From the NCBI GenBank assembly GCA_016704145.1, contig JADJAS010000007.1:496001-560000 (forward strand): DNA of 64,000 nt. The letters are read 5' to 3'. The position numbers were made by a program, and so were the translations under genes. The stretch comes from Rhodocyclaceae bacterium (lineage in GTDB: Bacteria > Pseudomonadota > Gammaproteobacteria > Burkholderiales > Rhodocyclaceae). Shown piece by piece: positions 53,717 to 61,863 of the stretch. The notes below the pieces were generated by a model that worked only from the letters and a program-made list of their open reading frames with translations, was not told the origin of the DNA and made no database searches. Position 1 is the stretch's first letter. Each line of letters begins with the position of its first letter.

Positions 53717-54558
53717 TCGGCGGAATTCAGCGCCAGGCTGCGCTGCTGGTCGACCAGCAGGGTATGGACGCGGCGGCTGTCGGCGCGCAGCACTTGCAGG
53801 CGCAGGCCGTCGAGCACGACGACCTCGTTGCGCTTGGGCAAACGGCCCAGCTGGTGAATGACCAGACCGCCGACCGTGTCGTAGTCCTCGTCGGAGAAGG
53901 CGGTGGCGAAGGCCGTGTTGAAGTCGGCGATCTCGGTGGTGGCCTTGACGCGATAGCGGCCCGCGTTGTCGAGCACGATGTTGCCGATCGATTCGTCAAA
54001 GTCGTATTCGTCCTCGATGTCGCCGACGATCTGTTCGAGCACGTCCTCGATGGTGATCAGGCCCGCGACGCCGCCGTATTCGTCGACGACGATGGCCATG
54101 TGGTTGCGGGAGGCCCTGAATTCACGCAACAACACGTTCAACCGCTTCGACTCGGGAATGAATACCGCCGGCCGCAGCGTGTCGCGCAGGTCGAACTCCT
54201 TGCCGGCGTGGTAGCTCAGCAGTTCCTTGGCCAGCAGGATGCCGATCACGTCGTCGCGGTTCTCGCCCACCACCGGGTAGCGTGAGTGCGTCGCCTCGAT
54301 CACGAATCCGGTGATCTTCGCCATCGAGTCGGCAACGCTGAGCACGTCCATCTGGGCGCGCGGCACCATGACGTCGCGCACCTGCATGTCCGACACCGAC
54401 AGCGCGCCCTCGATCATGGACAGCGCATCGCCGTCGAGCAGGTTGCGCTCGAAAGCGCCATGCAGCAGTTCAAGGAGCTGTTCGCGGTCTTCCGGCTCGC
54501 GCATCAGGAAGGACGAGAGCCGTTCGAGCAGCGTCGGTTTGTGACTGTCTGGATCCAT
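53713..54558 (-). CDS. corC: CorC/HlyC family CBS-domain protein (YbeX)
   Basis: 281 residues: short N-terminal segment, CBS pair about 65-190 (VMVPRAQMDVLSV; MAIVVDEYGGVAGLITIEDVLEQIVGDI) and a C-terminal CorC_HlyC transporter-associated domain (RYRVKATTEIADFN). No membrane region, as in YbeX. Linked to Mg2+/Co2+ export and ribosome quality control in other bacteria. Coupled to lnt; three bases from ybeY. Confidence 0.93.
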   Translation of the reverse strand: MDPDSHKPTLLERLSSFLMREPEDREQLLELLHGAFERNLLDGDALSMIEGALSVSDMQVRDVMVPRAQMDVLSVADSMAKITGFVIEATHSRYPVVGENRDDVIGILLAKELLSYHAGKEFDLRDTLRPAVFIPESKRLNVLLREFRASRNHMAIVVDEYGGVAGLITIEDVLEQIVGDIEDEYDFDESIGNIVLDNAGRYRVKATTEIADFNTAFATAFSDEDYDTVGGLVIHQLGRLPKRNEVVVLDGLRLQVLRADSRRVHTLLVDQQRSLALNSAE

Positions 54559-54561
54559 TGA

Positions 54562-55008
54562 TCAGGCGTAGGGATCGGCGTAACCGAGAGCGGTGAGAAT
54601 CTCGCGCTCCCTTGCCTCCATGCGGGCGGCATCCCGCTTGCCGGTCTCGTGGTCGTAACCCATCAAGTGCAGCATACCATGCACGATCAAGTGGGCGAAG
54701 TGCGCCTCGGGGGTCTTGTCCTGCTCGGCCGCCTCGCGCAATACGACGGGAACGCAGACGACCAGGTCGCCGGCGACGCTCGGCTCCGATTCATAAACGA
54801 AGGACAGCACGTTGGTCGCGGAGTCCTTGTGACGATAGTCGCGGTTCAGCGCCCGGCCCTCTTCGGCATCGACGAAACGAATGGCAACTTCCGCCGGACG
54901 ATCGCAGCTGGCGCGCACGTACCGCCGCACCAGCGACCGCGTCGGCAACATCGCGTCCTTGCAGCGGAATTGAATGCCGAGAGAGAGCTCAGGCAGTTTT
55001 CTTGGCAT
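54562..55008 (-). CDS. ybeY: endoribonuclease YbeY
   Basis: 148 residues. Zinc motif HGMLHLMGYDH is intact (H-x3-H-x5-H), with NVLSFVYES earlier. Single-strand endoribonuclease for 16S rRNA 3'-end maturation and 70S quality control. Start at 55008 lies within the last codons of phoH (20-base overlap). Confidence 0.95.
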   Translation of the reverse strand: MPRKLPELSLGIQFRCKDAMLPTRSLVRRYVRASCDRPAEVAIRFVDAEEGRALNRDYRHKDSATNVLSFVYESEPSVAGDLVVCVPVVLREAAEQDKTPEAHFAHLIVHGMLHLMGYDHETGKRDAARMEAREREILTALGYADPYA

Positions 55009-55939
55009 GAGCTTCGTAGGCCTCGACGATGCGCGCCACCAGCGGATGGCGCACGACATCGCGCGCCGTGAAGTCGCTGAAGGCCAGGCCGCGCACGTCG
55101 GCGAGAATACGGCGCGCTTCCACCAACCCCGACTTGTGGCCTCTGGGCAGGTCCATCTGCGTCACGTCACCGGTGATGACCGCCTTGGCGCCGATACCGA
55201 TGCGGGTGAGGAACATTTTCATCTGCTCGGGCGTGGTGTTCTGCGCCTCGTCGAGGATGATGAAGGCATGGTTGAGCGTACGACCGCGCATGTAGGCGAG
55301 CGGCGCCACTTCGATGTGGCCCTTCTCGAACAGGCGGCCCACCTTGTCGAAACCCATCAGGTCGTAGAGCGCGTCATAGAGCGGCCGCAGATAGGGATCG
55401 ACTTTCTGCGCCAGATCGCCGGGCAGGAAGCCGAGCCGTTCGCCGGCCTCGACCGCCGGGCGCGTCAGCACGATGCGCTGCACCTGGTCGCGCTCGAAAG
55501 CGTCGACCGCGGACGCGACGGCCAGATAGGTCTTGCCGGTGCCGGCCGGGCCGATGCCGAAAGTGATGTCGTGCTCCTGAATCTGCCGGAGGTACTGCAC
55601 CTGGTTGGGCGTACGGCCGTGCAGGTCGCTCTTCCTGGTCAGCAGTGCCGGTGCCGGCGGCGGCGCCTGACTGCGGTTGCGCAGTTCGACCAGGCCAAGC
55701 TGGATGTCGTCGATCGACAGCGGCTGCTTCGCGGCTTCGTAGAAGTGCTCGAGCGCCTGCGCCGCGAGGCGCGCGCGCGCGGGGTCGCCGGCGAGCCGGC
55801 AATGCTCGCCGCGCCGGCCGATGGTGATGTCGAAAGCGGTCTCGATCTGGCGCAGGTTCTCGTCCAGCGGTCCGCACAGGTTGGCGAGCCGGTCGTTGTC
55901 CACCGGCTCCAGCGAGATTTCGTAGGCTTTGGTTCTCAT
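54989..55939 (-). CDS. ybeZ: PhoH-family ATPase (YbeZ)
   Basis: 316 residues. Walker A GPAGTGKTYLA (about 138), Walker B AFIILDEAQNTTPEQ and SGLVEARRIL near the end. An N-terminal KH-like segment precedes it. Works with YbeY in RNA metabolism. Overlaps miaB (ATGA) and ybeY. Confidence 0.95.
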   Translation of the reverse strand: MRTKAYEISLEPVDNDRLANLCGPLDENLRQIETAFDITIGRRGEHCRLAGDPARARLAAQALEHFYEAAKQPLSIDDIQLGLVELRNRSQAPPPAPALLTRKSDLHGRTPNQVQYLRQIQEHDITFGIGPAGTGKTYLAVASAVDAFERDQVQRIVLTRPAVEAGERLGFLPGDLAQKVDPYLRPLYDALYDLMGFDKVGRLFEKGHIEVAPLAYMRGRTLNHAFIILDEAQNTTPEQMKMFLTRIGIGAKAVITGDVTQMDLPRGHKSGLVEARRILADVRGLAFSDFTARDVVRHPLVARIVEAYEAHAKKTA

Positions 55940-57282
55940 CGCTCGCGGGTCACCACTTCGCCGCGCAGGCTGTGCGGCAACGCCGCCGTGATCTTCACCT
56001 CGGCGAAGCTGCCGATCAATCGGGGCGAGCCGGCGAAATTGACGATGCGGTTGTTGTCGCTGCGGCCGGCCAGTTCGTGTTCGTTCTTCTTCGAGGTACC
56101 TTCGACCAGCACGCGCTGGACACTGCCGACCATGCGTTCCGACACCGCGAAGGCCAGCTCATCGATGCGCTTCTGTAGCCGCATCAAGCGCTGCGTCTTG
56201 AGCTCGGTCGGGGTGTCGTCGGTCATCTCCGCGGCCGGCGTGCCGGGACGCGGGCTGAAGATGAAGGAGAAGCTGGCGTCGAAGCCGACCTCGTCGATCA
56301 GTTTCATGGTCTTCTCGAAATCCTCCTCCGTTTCGCCGGGGAAGCCGACGATGAAGTCGGTGGACAGCGAGATGTCCGGCCGCGCCGCGCGCAATTTGCG
56401 TACCAGCGACTTGTATTCGAGCACGGTGTAGCCGCGCTTCATGGCCGCCAGCACGCGGTCGGCACCGGACTGCACGGGCAGGTGCAGATGCGAGACGAGT
56501 TTGGGCACCGTACGGTAGAGGTCGATCAGTCGCTGCGTCATTTCGCGCGGATGCGAGGTCGTGTAGCGGATGCGCTCGATGGTCGGCATTGCGGCGATGG
56601 TCTCGATCAAGAGGGCCAGGTCGGCCACTTCTCCGCCGGCCGCTTCGCCGCCGAAATTGCCCCGGTACGCGTTCACGTTCTGACCGAGCAGATTCACTTC
56701 CTTCACACCCCGCAAAGTCAGCCGCGACACCTCGCCGAGCACGTCGGCCAGTGGCCGCGAGACCTCATCGCCGCGCGTGTAGGGCACGATGCAGTAGGTG
56801 CAGAACTTCGAGCAGCCTTCCATCACCGAGACGAAAGCCGACGCCCCCTGCACAGTGGCTTCGGGCAGGGCGTCGAACTTCTCGATTTCCGGGAACGAAA
56901 CATCGACGGCGGCGCGGCCGCTCTCGCGTCGCCGGGCAATCAGCTCCGGCAGACGATGCAGCGTCTGCGGACCGAAAACGATGTCCACGTAAGGCGCGCG
57001 GGCGACGATGGCCTCGCCTTCCTGGCTGGCAACGCAGCCGCCGACGCCGATGACGAGATTTGGATTCAGCTGCTTGAGTTGGCGCACCCGGCCGAGTTCG
57101 TGGAAGACCTTCTCTTGCGCCTTCTCGCGCACCGAGCAGGTGTTGAACAGGATGATGTCCGCCTCCTCCGCCTTGTCGGTCTTCACGACGCCGCAGGCGG
57201 AACCGAGCACGTCGGCCATCTTGTCCGAGTCGTACTCGTTCATCTGGCACCCGAAGGTGCGGATGAACAGCTTCTGGGACAT
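55936..57282 (-). CDS. miaB: tRNA-2-methylthio-N6-dimethylallyladenosine synthase
   Basis: 448 residues, radical-SAM methylthiotransferase acting on A37. N-terminal UPF0004 domain with three cluster cysteines (FGCQMNEYDS, NTCSVREKAQ, GVGGCVASQ), radical-SAM CxxxCxxC in GCSKFCTYCIVPY, C-terminal TRAM domain (about 380-445). Start overlaps the stop of the upstream hypothetical gene by one base (TGATG-type junction). A weak repeat copy lies at 56714-56738. Confidence 0.96.
   Translation of the reverse strand: MSQKLFIRTFGCQMNEYDSDKMADVLGSACGVVKTDKAEEADIILFNTCSVREKAQEKVFHELGRVRQLKQLNPNLVIGVGGCVASQEGEAIVARAPYVDIVFGPQTLHRLPELIARRRESGRAAVDVSFPEIEKFDALPEATVQGASAFVSVMEGCSKFCTYCIVPYTRGDEVSRPLADVLGEVSRLTLRGVKEVNLLGQNVNAYRGNFGGEAAGGEVADLALLIETIAAMPTIERIRYTTSHPREMTQRLIDLYRTVPKLVSHLHLPVQSGADRVLAAMKRGYTVLEYKSLVRKLRAARPDISLSTDFIVGFPGETEEDFEKTMKLIDEVGFDASFSFIFSPRPGTPAAEMTDDTPTELKTQRLMRLQKRIDELAFAVSERMVGSVQRVLVEGTSKKNEHELAGRSDNNRIVNFAGSPRLIGSFAEVKITAALPHSLRGEVVTRER
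56714..56738 (+). repeat. dispersed 25-bp repeat, copy 18
   Basis: Inside miaB, opposite strand; 19 of 25 positions match, AAAGTCAGCCG exact; the gene reads GEVSRLTLR. Confidence 0.5.
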
Positions 57283-57635
57283 CAGGGCCGTGCCGCCGCT
57301 TCCTGCTGGGAGAGTATCCAGACCTTGGCGATGGCGCCCGAGACGTCCATCTGGTAGCGCACCGGCACCGCCCGCTGGATCATGCCGGGCAGCACCAGCA
57401 TGTTGAAGGGATCGCGAATCTGCACCCCCGGCGCCAGCGCCACCGGCTGCCCATCGATCGAACCGCTGGTCGGACTGGCGACCATCAACTCGCCCTTCTT
57501 CGTATCGTCGGGAAGGATGCGCGGAATCCCGGCGACGGGCACGGGAGAACTCGGCCCGGGCGCATTGGCGATTTCCTGCACGGCGCTGCCGATGACGGAA
57601 CTGACGATCGCGGACGTAATGGGATCGAGCGGCAT
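57282..57635 (-). CDS. small protein of unknown function ahead of miaB
   Basis: 117 residues from the ATG at 57635. Opens MPLDPITSAIVSSVIGSAVQEI, a hydrophobic stretch without a clear cleavage site, then Pro/Gly-rich sequence and a compact C-terminal part ending VWILSQQEAAARP. Not recognised. It overlaps miaB by one base and thus heads the miaB-lnt unit. A longer frame to 57872 runs into queC on the other strand and is unlikely. Confidence 0.65.
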   Translation of the reverse strand: MPLDPITSAIVSSVIGSAVQEIANAPGPSSPVPVAGIPRILPDDTKKGELMVASPTSGSIDGQPVALAPGVQIRDPFNMLVLPGMIQRAVPVRYQMDVSGAIAKVWILSQQEAAARP

Positions 57636-57641
57636 GCGACC

Positions 57642-57647
57642 ATTATA
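57642..57647 (-). promoter_or_regulatory. candidate -10 box for the miaB operon
   Basis: On the minus strand TATAAT ends six bases before the ATG at 57635. Transcription would begin at or next to the start codon, giving a leaderless message. The -35 position is weak. Confidence 0.4.
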
Positions 57648-57686
57648 GACGGGCCCCGGGCGGCACGATACTGCTAACATCGAGCC

Positions 57687-58364
57687 ATGAAACCCGCGGT
57701 AATCCTCTTGTCCGGTGGCCTCGACTCCGCCACCACGCTCGTTATCGCGCGCGCCCAAGGTTTCGATGCCCATTGCCTCTCGGTCGACTATGGCCAGCGC
57801 CACGGCGCGGAACTCTCGGCCGCCGCGCGCGTCGCCGTGTCGCTGGGCGCGCGCGAGCATCGCACCGTCCATCTCGACATGAACCAGTTCGGCGGCTCGG
57901 CGCTGACCGATCCCGCCATCGCGGTGCCGACCGGCGGCCTCGCCCCCGGCATTCCCGTCACTTACGTGCCGGCGCGCAACACCATCATGCTGTCGCTGGC
58001 ACTCGCCTGGGCGGAAGTGCTGGACAGCCAGGACATCTTTGTCGGCGTCAATGCCGTTGACTACTCGGGCTACCCGGATTGCCGGCCGGAATTCATCCGC
58101 GCCTTCGAAACGCTCGCCAACCTGGCGACAAAGTCAGCCATGGAGGGACGCCGGCTCGCCGTGCACGCGCCGTTGATCGATCTGTCCAAAGCGGAAATCA
58201 TCCGGCGCGGCTCCAAGCTTGGCGTCGATTACGGCCTCACGGTTTCGTGCTATCAGGCCGATGCGGAGGGCCGCGCCTGTGGCCTCTGCGATGCCTGTCG
58301 GCTGCGCCGCGAAGGCTTCGCCGCCGCCGGGATGGCCGATCCCACGCGCTACGCAAGTCCCTGA
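57687..58364 (+). CDS. queC: 7-cyano-7-deazaguanine synthase
   Basis: 225 residues. Makes preQ0 from CDG with ATP and ammonia, for queuosine. N-type ATP loop LLSGGLDSATT, VDYGQRH, and the zinc site C-x8-C-x2-C-x2-C in SCYQADAEGRACGLCDACRLR. No other que genes are here. A good repeat copy lies at 58130-58154. The 148-base gap after it shows no clear promoter to me. Confidence 0.96.
   Translation: MKPAVILLSGGLDSATTLVIARAQGFDAHCLSVDYGQRHGAELSAAARVAVSLGAREHRTVHLDMNQFGGSALTDPAIAVPTGGLAPGIPVTYVPARNTIMLSLALAWAEVLDSQDIFVGVNAVDYSGYPDCRPEFIRAFETLANLATKSAMEGRRLAVHAPLIDLSKAEIIRRGSKLGVDYGLTVSCYQADAEGRACGLCDACRLRREGFAAAGMADPTRYASP
58130..58154 (+). repeat. dispersed 25-bp repeat, copy 19
   Basis: Inside queC, same strand; 22 of 25 positions match; read as KSAMEGRR. 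Confidence 0.75.
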
Positions 58365-58512
58365 CCACGCCCCGTTCCGGAGGATCGGGTACCCCGCCAT
58401 AGAAAGGGGTTATCACCAGACAAGTACGATTGCCTTGCCTAGCGGGGCGCGCTTCCGGGAGAATCGTGCCCCTTCGGGCGATAGCGACAATTTTGCAGGG
58501 GAGAGGACTTCG

Positions 58513-59631
58513 ATGCCGGATGTCGGTTCCATCACGAACACGGTCGTTTGGGCGGGCTTCGGCCTTGGCATGATCTTCGGCTTCTTCGCCAACAAGACCA
58601 ATTTCTGCACGATGGGCGCCATTTCCGATGTCGTCAACATGGGCGATTGGGGGCGGATGCGGGCCTGGCTGATGGCCATCGGCATTGCCATCCTCGGCAC
58701 CAATATCCTCGCCTATACCGGCACGATCAATCTGACCAAGACTATCTACACAGGCCAGAATTTCACCTGGCTCGCCTATGTCGTCGGCGGCCTCTGCTTC
58801 GGCGTCGGCATGACGCTGGCCTCGGGCTGCGGCAACAAGACGCTGGTGCGGGTCGGCGGTGGCAACCTCAAGGCGGTCGTGGTGTTCATGTACATGGGCT
58901 ACGCCGCTTTCGTCACGCTCAAGGGGATTTTCGCGGTATTCCGCGTCAATGTCCTGCAGGCGCCGGCGGTGACCATGCAGTTGCCGACGCACCAGACCCT
59001 GCCGCACCTGCTGCAAGGCTCGACCGGCATGGAACTGGCGACCTTGCAGATTACGCTGGCGTTGGTCATTTCCCTGGTGCTGATCGGGTTCGCCGTGTTC
59101 AACCGGAGCTTCTGGGAGAACAAGGACAACTTCATCGCCGGCCTCGTGCTCGGCAGCGTCGTGGTCGCCGGCTGGTATGTCACCGGCAAGATCGGCTGGG
59201 CGGAAAACCCCGATTCGCTGGAGGAAATGGCCTTCGGCACGAATTCGAAGCTGCTCGAATCGATGTCCTTCATCGCGCCGACCGCCTACACGCTCGAACT
59301 GTGGTCCTACTGGACCGATACCAGCACCGTCGTCACCTGGGGCATCGCCACGGTGTTCGGCGTCGGCATCGGTTCCTTTCTCTACGCGGTGGCCACCAAG
59401 TCGTTTCGCTGGGAACACTTCATCTCAGCCCAGGACATGTTCCGCCACATCATCGGCGCGGTACTGATGGGCTTTGGCGGCGTTACCGCCATGGGCTGCA
59501 CGATCGGCCAGGGCATCACGGGTTTTTCGACCTTGTCGCTCGGCTCGATCCTGGCGTTTATTTCCATCGTCATCGGCGCCACCGCGACCATGAAGTACGA
59601 GTACATGCGCATGATGCGCGAAGCCGGCTGA
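58513..59631 (+). CDS. YeeE/YedE-family (TsuA-like) sulfur-compound transporter
   Basis: 372 residues with about nine to ten transmembrane helices. Conserved family cysteines: KTNFCTMGAI (Cys near 32), ASGCGNKTLVRVGGG (about 105) and MGCTIGQGITGFST (about 330). Related proteins import thiosulfate or feed sulfur to partners such as TusA/YeeD; no such partner gene is adjacent here. It lies 57 bases before the tandem-repeat gene on the same strand, so the two may be cotranscribed. Confidence 0.9.
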   Translation: MPDVGSITNTVVWAGFGLGMIFGFFANKTNFCTMGAISDVVNMGDWGRMRAWLMAIGIAILGTNILAYTGTINLTKTIYTGQNFTWLAYVVGGLCFGVGMTLASGCGNKTLVRVGGGNLKAVVVFMYMGYAAFVTLKGIFAVFRVNVLQAPAVTMQLPTHQTLPHLLQGSTGMELATLQITLALVISLVLIGFAVFNRSFWENKDNFIAGLVLGSVVVAGWYVTGKIGWAENPDSLEEMAFGTNSKLLESMSFIAPTAYTLELWSYWTDTSTVVTWGIATVFGVGIGSFLYAVATKSFRWEHFISAQDMFRHIIGAVLMGFGGVTAMGCTIGQGITGFSTLSLGSILAFISIVIGATATMKYEYMRMMREAG

Positions 59632-59688
59632 TCGCCCGGCCCGGTGCCTGCGATCGAGTTTCTTGTTTTCAAACCTGGGGGAAGAGAA

Positions 59689-60909
59689 ATGAAATATCGC
59701 AAGAGCCTTCTGGCCGTCGTCATGGCGGCCGCCATGCAGCTTCCGATGACCGCCAGCGCCGCCGACGCGCCGGCCATGCCGGCGATGGACGGCTGGGCCA
59801 AGGGCATGGGCGACTGGATGACCGCCATGACCAATCCGCAGATGATGAACTCGATGATGGGCATGGTCGATCCCAAGGTGTGGACGCCCTGGGTCACGGC
59901 GATGACCGACCCGAAGATGATGGCCGCCATGATGCAGATGGCCGACCCCAAGGTCTGGACGCCGTGGATCAACAGCATGACCGATCCCAAGATGATCAAT
60001 TCGATGATGGCCATGGCTGATCCCAAGGTGTGGACGCCCTGGATCAATACCATGACCGATCCCAAGATGATCAATTCGATGATCGCGATGGGCGACCCGA
60101 AAGTCTGGACACCGTTCATCACGGCCATGACCGATCCCAAGATGATCAACTCGATGATGTCGGTGGTCGACCCGAAGGTATGGACGCCCTGGCTGACCAC
60201 CATGACCGATCCGAAGTTCATGAACTCGATGATGGGCATCGTCGATCCCAAGGTCTGGACGCCGTGGATCACGGCCATGACCGATCCCAAGCTGATGAAC
60301 AGCATGATGGCCATGGTCGATCCCAAGATGTGGACACCGTGGATCAACGCCATGACCGATCCGAAGATGATCGACGGCATGATGAAGATGGCCGACCCGA
60401 AGGTCTGGACACCGTGGATGAACGCCATGGTGGATCCGAAGATGATGGAAGCCATGTTCAAGATGGCCGACCCGGCGATCTGGACACCATGGATGAACGC
60501 CATGACCGATCCCAAGCTGATGAACAGCATGATGGGCATGGTCGACCCCAAGGTCTGGATGCCCTGGATGACCGCCATGACCGATCCCAAGCTGATCAAC
60601 GGCATGATGCAGTTCATGTCGCCCGAGGTGATGAACCAGTGGGTCGGCGCCATGACCAGCCCGCAGATGATGGACGCCATGATGAAGATGATGAACCCGG
60701 CCATCATGGTGCAAATGATGAACGCCATGGCCGTGGCTATGTCCGGCATGCCCAAAGCCGCGGAAGACATGAACAAGTCCATGACCGGCGCCGCGGCCGG
60801 TACGGCGCAAGCCGGCGTCAAGGCAGCGACCAGCGGTGCCAAGGCTGGCGCCAAGGCGGGCACCGATGCCGCCAAGGCCGGTGCAGGCGCCGCTTCGGGC
60901 AAGAAGTAA
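59689..60909 (+). CDS. exported methionine-rich tandem-repeat protein (DPKVWTPW repeats)
   Basis: 406 residues from the ATG at 59689, preceded by GGGGGAAGAG. Signal peptide MKYRKSLLAVVMAAAM...ASA, cleaved near residue 24. Residues 59-308 are ten 25-residue units of the form DPKVWTPW-x3-MTDPK-x2-NSMM, with one degenerate unit on each side (about 33-58 and 309-333). Methionine makes up roughly a fifth of the repeat region, usually as MM pairs. The tail (about 365-406) is Ala/Gly/Lys-rich. Cysteine is absent. I do not recognise the family. The placement after a YeeE transporter and before a DUF302 protein suggests a shared envelope function; metal (copper-type thioether) binding or a structural role are guesses. 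Confidence 0.85.
   Translation: MKYRKSLLAVVMAAAMQLPMTASAADAPAMPAMDGWAKGMGDWMTAMTNPQMMNSMMGMVDPKVWTPWVTAMTDPKMMAAMMQMADPKVWTPWINSMTDPKMINSMMAMADPKVWTPWINTMTDPKMINSMIAMGDPKVWTPFITAMTDPKMINSMMSVVDPKVWTPWLTTMTDPKFMNSMMGIVDPKVWTPWITAMTDPKLMNSMMAMVDPKMWTPWINAMTDPKMIDGMMKMADPKVWTPWMNAMVDPKMMEAMFKMADPAIWTPWMNAMTDPKLMNSMMGMVDPKVWMPWMTAMTDPKLINGMMQFMSPEVMNQWVGAMTSPQMMDAMMKMMNPAIMVQMMNAMAVAMSGMPKAAEDMNKSMTGAAAGTAQAGVKAATSGAKAGAKAGTDAAKAGAGAASGKK
59863..60612 (+). repeat. ten tandem 75-bp coding repeats
   Basis: Ten in-frame units of 75 bases, each with GATCC(C/G)AAG-type DPK codons and tggacgcc-type WTP codons. Units differ at many synonymous and a few replacement sites, so the array is not freshly amplified and is selected for protein sequence. 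Degenerate units flank it. Confidence 0.9.
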
Positions 60910-60939
60910 GCGGGCCAGCGAGTCTGCCGTTCCCCGGCG

Positions 60940-60966
60940 CGGGAAGGGCCTATGCCCTTCCCGTTT
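60940..60966 (+). terminator. hairpin between the repeat-protein and DUF302 genes
   Basis: GGGAAGGGC (60941-60949), loop CTAT, GCCCTTCCC (60954-60962), closed by an outer C-G pair and followed by TTT. A ten-pair perfect stem. It could be a leaky terminator or an mRNA-end stabiliser making the repeat protein more abundant than the DUF302 protein. Confidence 0.65.
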
Positions 60967-60996
60967 GCTCCCATGAATTTCCGGAGGATGCTTTCC

Positions 60997-61692
60997 ATGC
61001 TGCGGAACATCGCTAGAACAATTCCCGCGCTGCTGCTCGCGGCGGGACTGGCGTCGGCTCAGGCCGAAACCAAGGCTCCAGCCAAACTCGCGACCGAATC
61101 CAGGCCGGCGGCCACGATGCCGTTCAACATCCAGTTGCCGCCTACGCGCCCCAAGGAAGAGGCCGCGCCGAACACCATGCGCGAATCGATCAGCCCCGAG
61201 GCGCGCGCCAACTTCGTCACCAGCATGATGGCGATCAACCCGTTCTCCATGCAGGAAATGATCGCGATGATGGCGGTCAAGTATCCCGCCAAGGAGGGGC
61301 TGAAATTCGACGACGTCGTCGAGGCGATGAAGTCGAAAGCCAACGAAATCAACTTCAAGTTCGTCGGCCACAACCCGCTCTGGAAGGACATCGTCGCCAT
61401 CACCGGCAAGACCGACACGCCGCGCGTCGAGTTCTTCTCGTTCTGCGACGCCGTGATTGCCCGGGATCTGCTCGATCTCAGCCTGGAATTCGCGGTCTTC
61501 CTGCCCTGCCGCGTCGCGGTGGTCGAAGACGCCCACAAGAAGATCTGGTTGCTGACCCTCGACTGGGATGTGCGCTGGCTCGACACCAGCAAGAATCCCA
61601 ACCAGATTTCCGACAAGTTGCGCGAAGGCGCGATCAAGATCCGCGAAGCCATCGACAAGATCATGCGCGCGGGCGCCAGCGGCGAGTTCTGA
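60997..61692 (+). CDS. exported DUF302-domain protein
   Basis: 231 residues from the ATG at 60997, nine bases after GGAGG (ATGs at 60973 and 60988 lie upstream). Signal peptide ending near AQA. Residues about 95-205 are a DUF302 domain (KEGLKFDDVVEAMKSKANE; FFSFCDAVIARDLLDL; AVFLPCRVAVVED). Residues 70-94 (ARANFVTSMMAINPFSMQEM and on) echo the Met-rich repeats of the preceding protein. DUF302 function is unknown; links to heme and sulfur/redox gene sets are described for the family. Two cysteines in the domain could matter. Confidence 0.83.
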   Translation: MLRNIARTIPALLLAAGLASAQAETKAPAKLATESRPAATMPFNIQLPPTRPKEEAAPNTMRESISPEARANFVTSMMAINPFSMQEMIAMMAVKYPAKEGLKFDDVVEAMKSKANEINFKFVGHNPLWKDIVAITGKTDTPRVEFFSFCDAVIARDLLDLSLEFAVFLPCRVAVVEDAHKKIWLLTLDWDVRWLDTSKNPNQISDKLREGAIKIREAIDKIMRAGASGEF

Positions 61693-61698
61693 GCAAAG

Positions 61699-61734
61699 AC
61701 CGGCCGAAATCGGTTTGACACCTTTTCGGCCGGT
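61699..61734. promoter_or_regulatory. 11-bp inverted repeat wrapping the tRNA-Lys -35 box
   Basis: ACCGGCCGAAA (61699-61709) and TTTCGGCCGGT (61724-61734) are perfect complements, 14 bases apart. The -35 TTGACA sits in the loop. It may act as the DUF302 gene's terminator, or as an operator for the tRNA promoter; there is no T-run. Confidence 0.6.
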
Positions 61735-61744
61735 TACCTATAAT
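61715..61744 (+). promoter_or_regulatory. sigma-70 promoter of the tRNA-Lys pair
   Basis: TTGACA (61715-61720), 18-base spacer, TATAAT (61739-61744). Both boxes are perfect. The first tRNA begins 24 bases later. Confidence 0.88.
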
Positions 61745-61767
61745 GCGCGGCTTCCCGAAAGGGAAGG

Positions 61768-61843
61768 GGGTGGTTAGCTCAGTCGGTAGAGCAGCTGGCT
61801 TTTAACCAGTTGGTCACAGGTTCAAATCCTGTACCACCCACCA
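61768..61843 (+). tRNA. tRNA-Lys, anticodon TTT
   Basis: 76 bases with encoded CCA. Acceptor GGGTGGT/ACCACCC, D-stem GCTC/GAGC, anticodon arm GCTGG-CTTTTAA-CCAGT, T-arm ACAGG-TTCAAAT-CCTGT. All stems pair fully. Confidence 0.96.
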
Positions 61844-61863
61844 AGAGCTCGATAAGGTCTCGG

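Noticed and set aside
59863..60612. Tandem repeats as a CRISPR array
   Set aside because: Units are 75 bases, contiguous, in frame and without unique spacers; no cas genes are present.
59382..61536. Long minus-strand open frames (542 and 703 codons) through the tandem-repeat region
   Set aside because: They mirror the 75-bp periodicity of the plus-strand gene (HG- and I/M-rich repeats), start in odd places and lack ribosome-binding sites; the plus-strand frame has signal peptide, start and codon bias.
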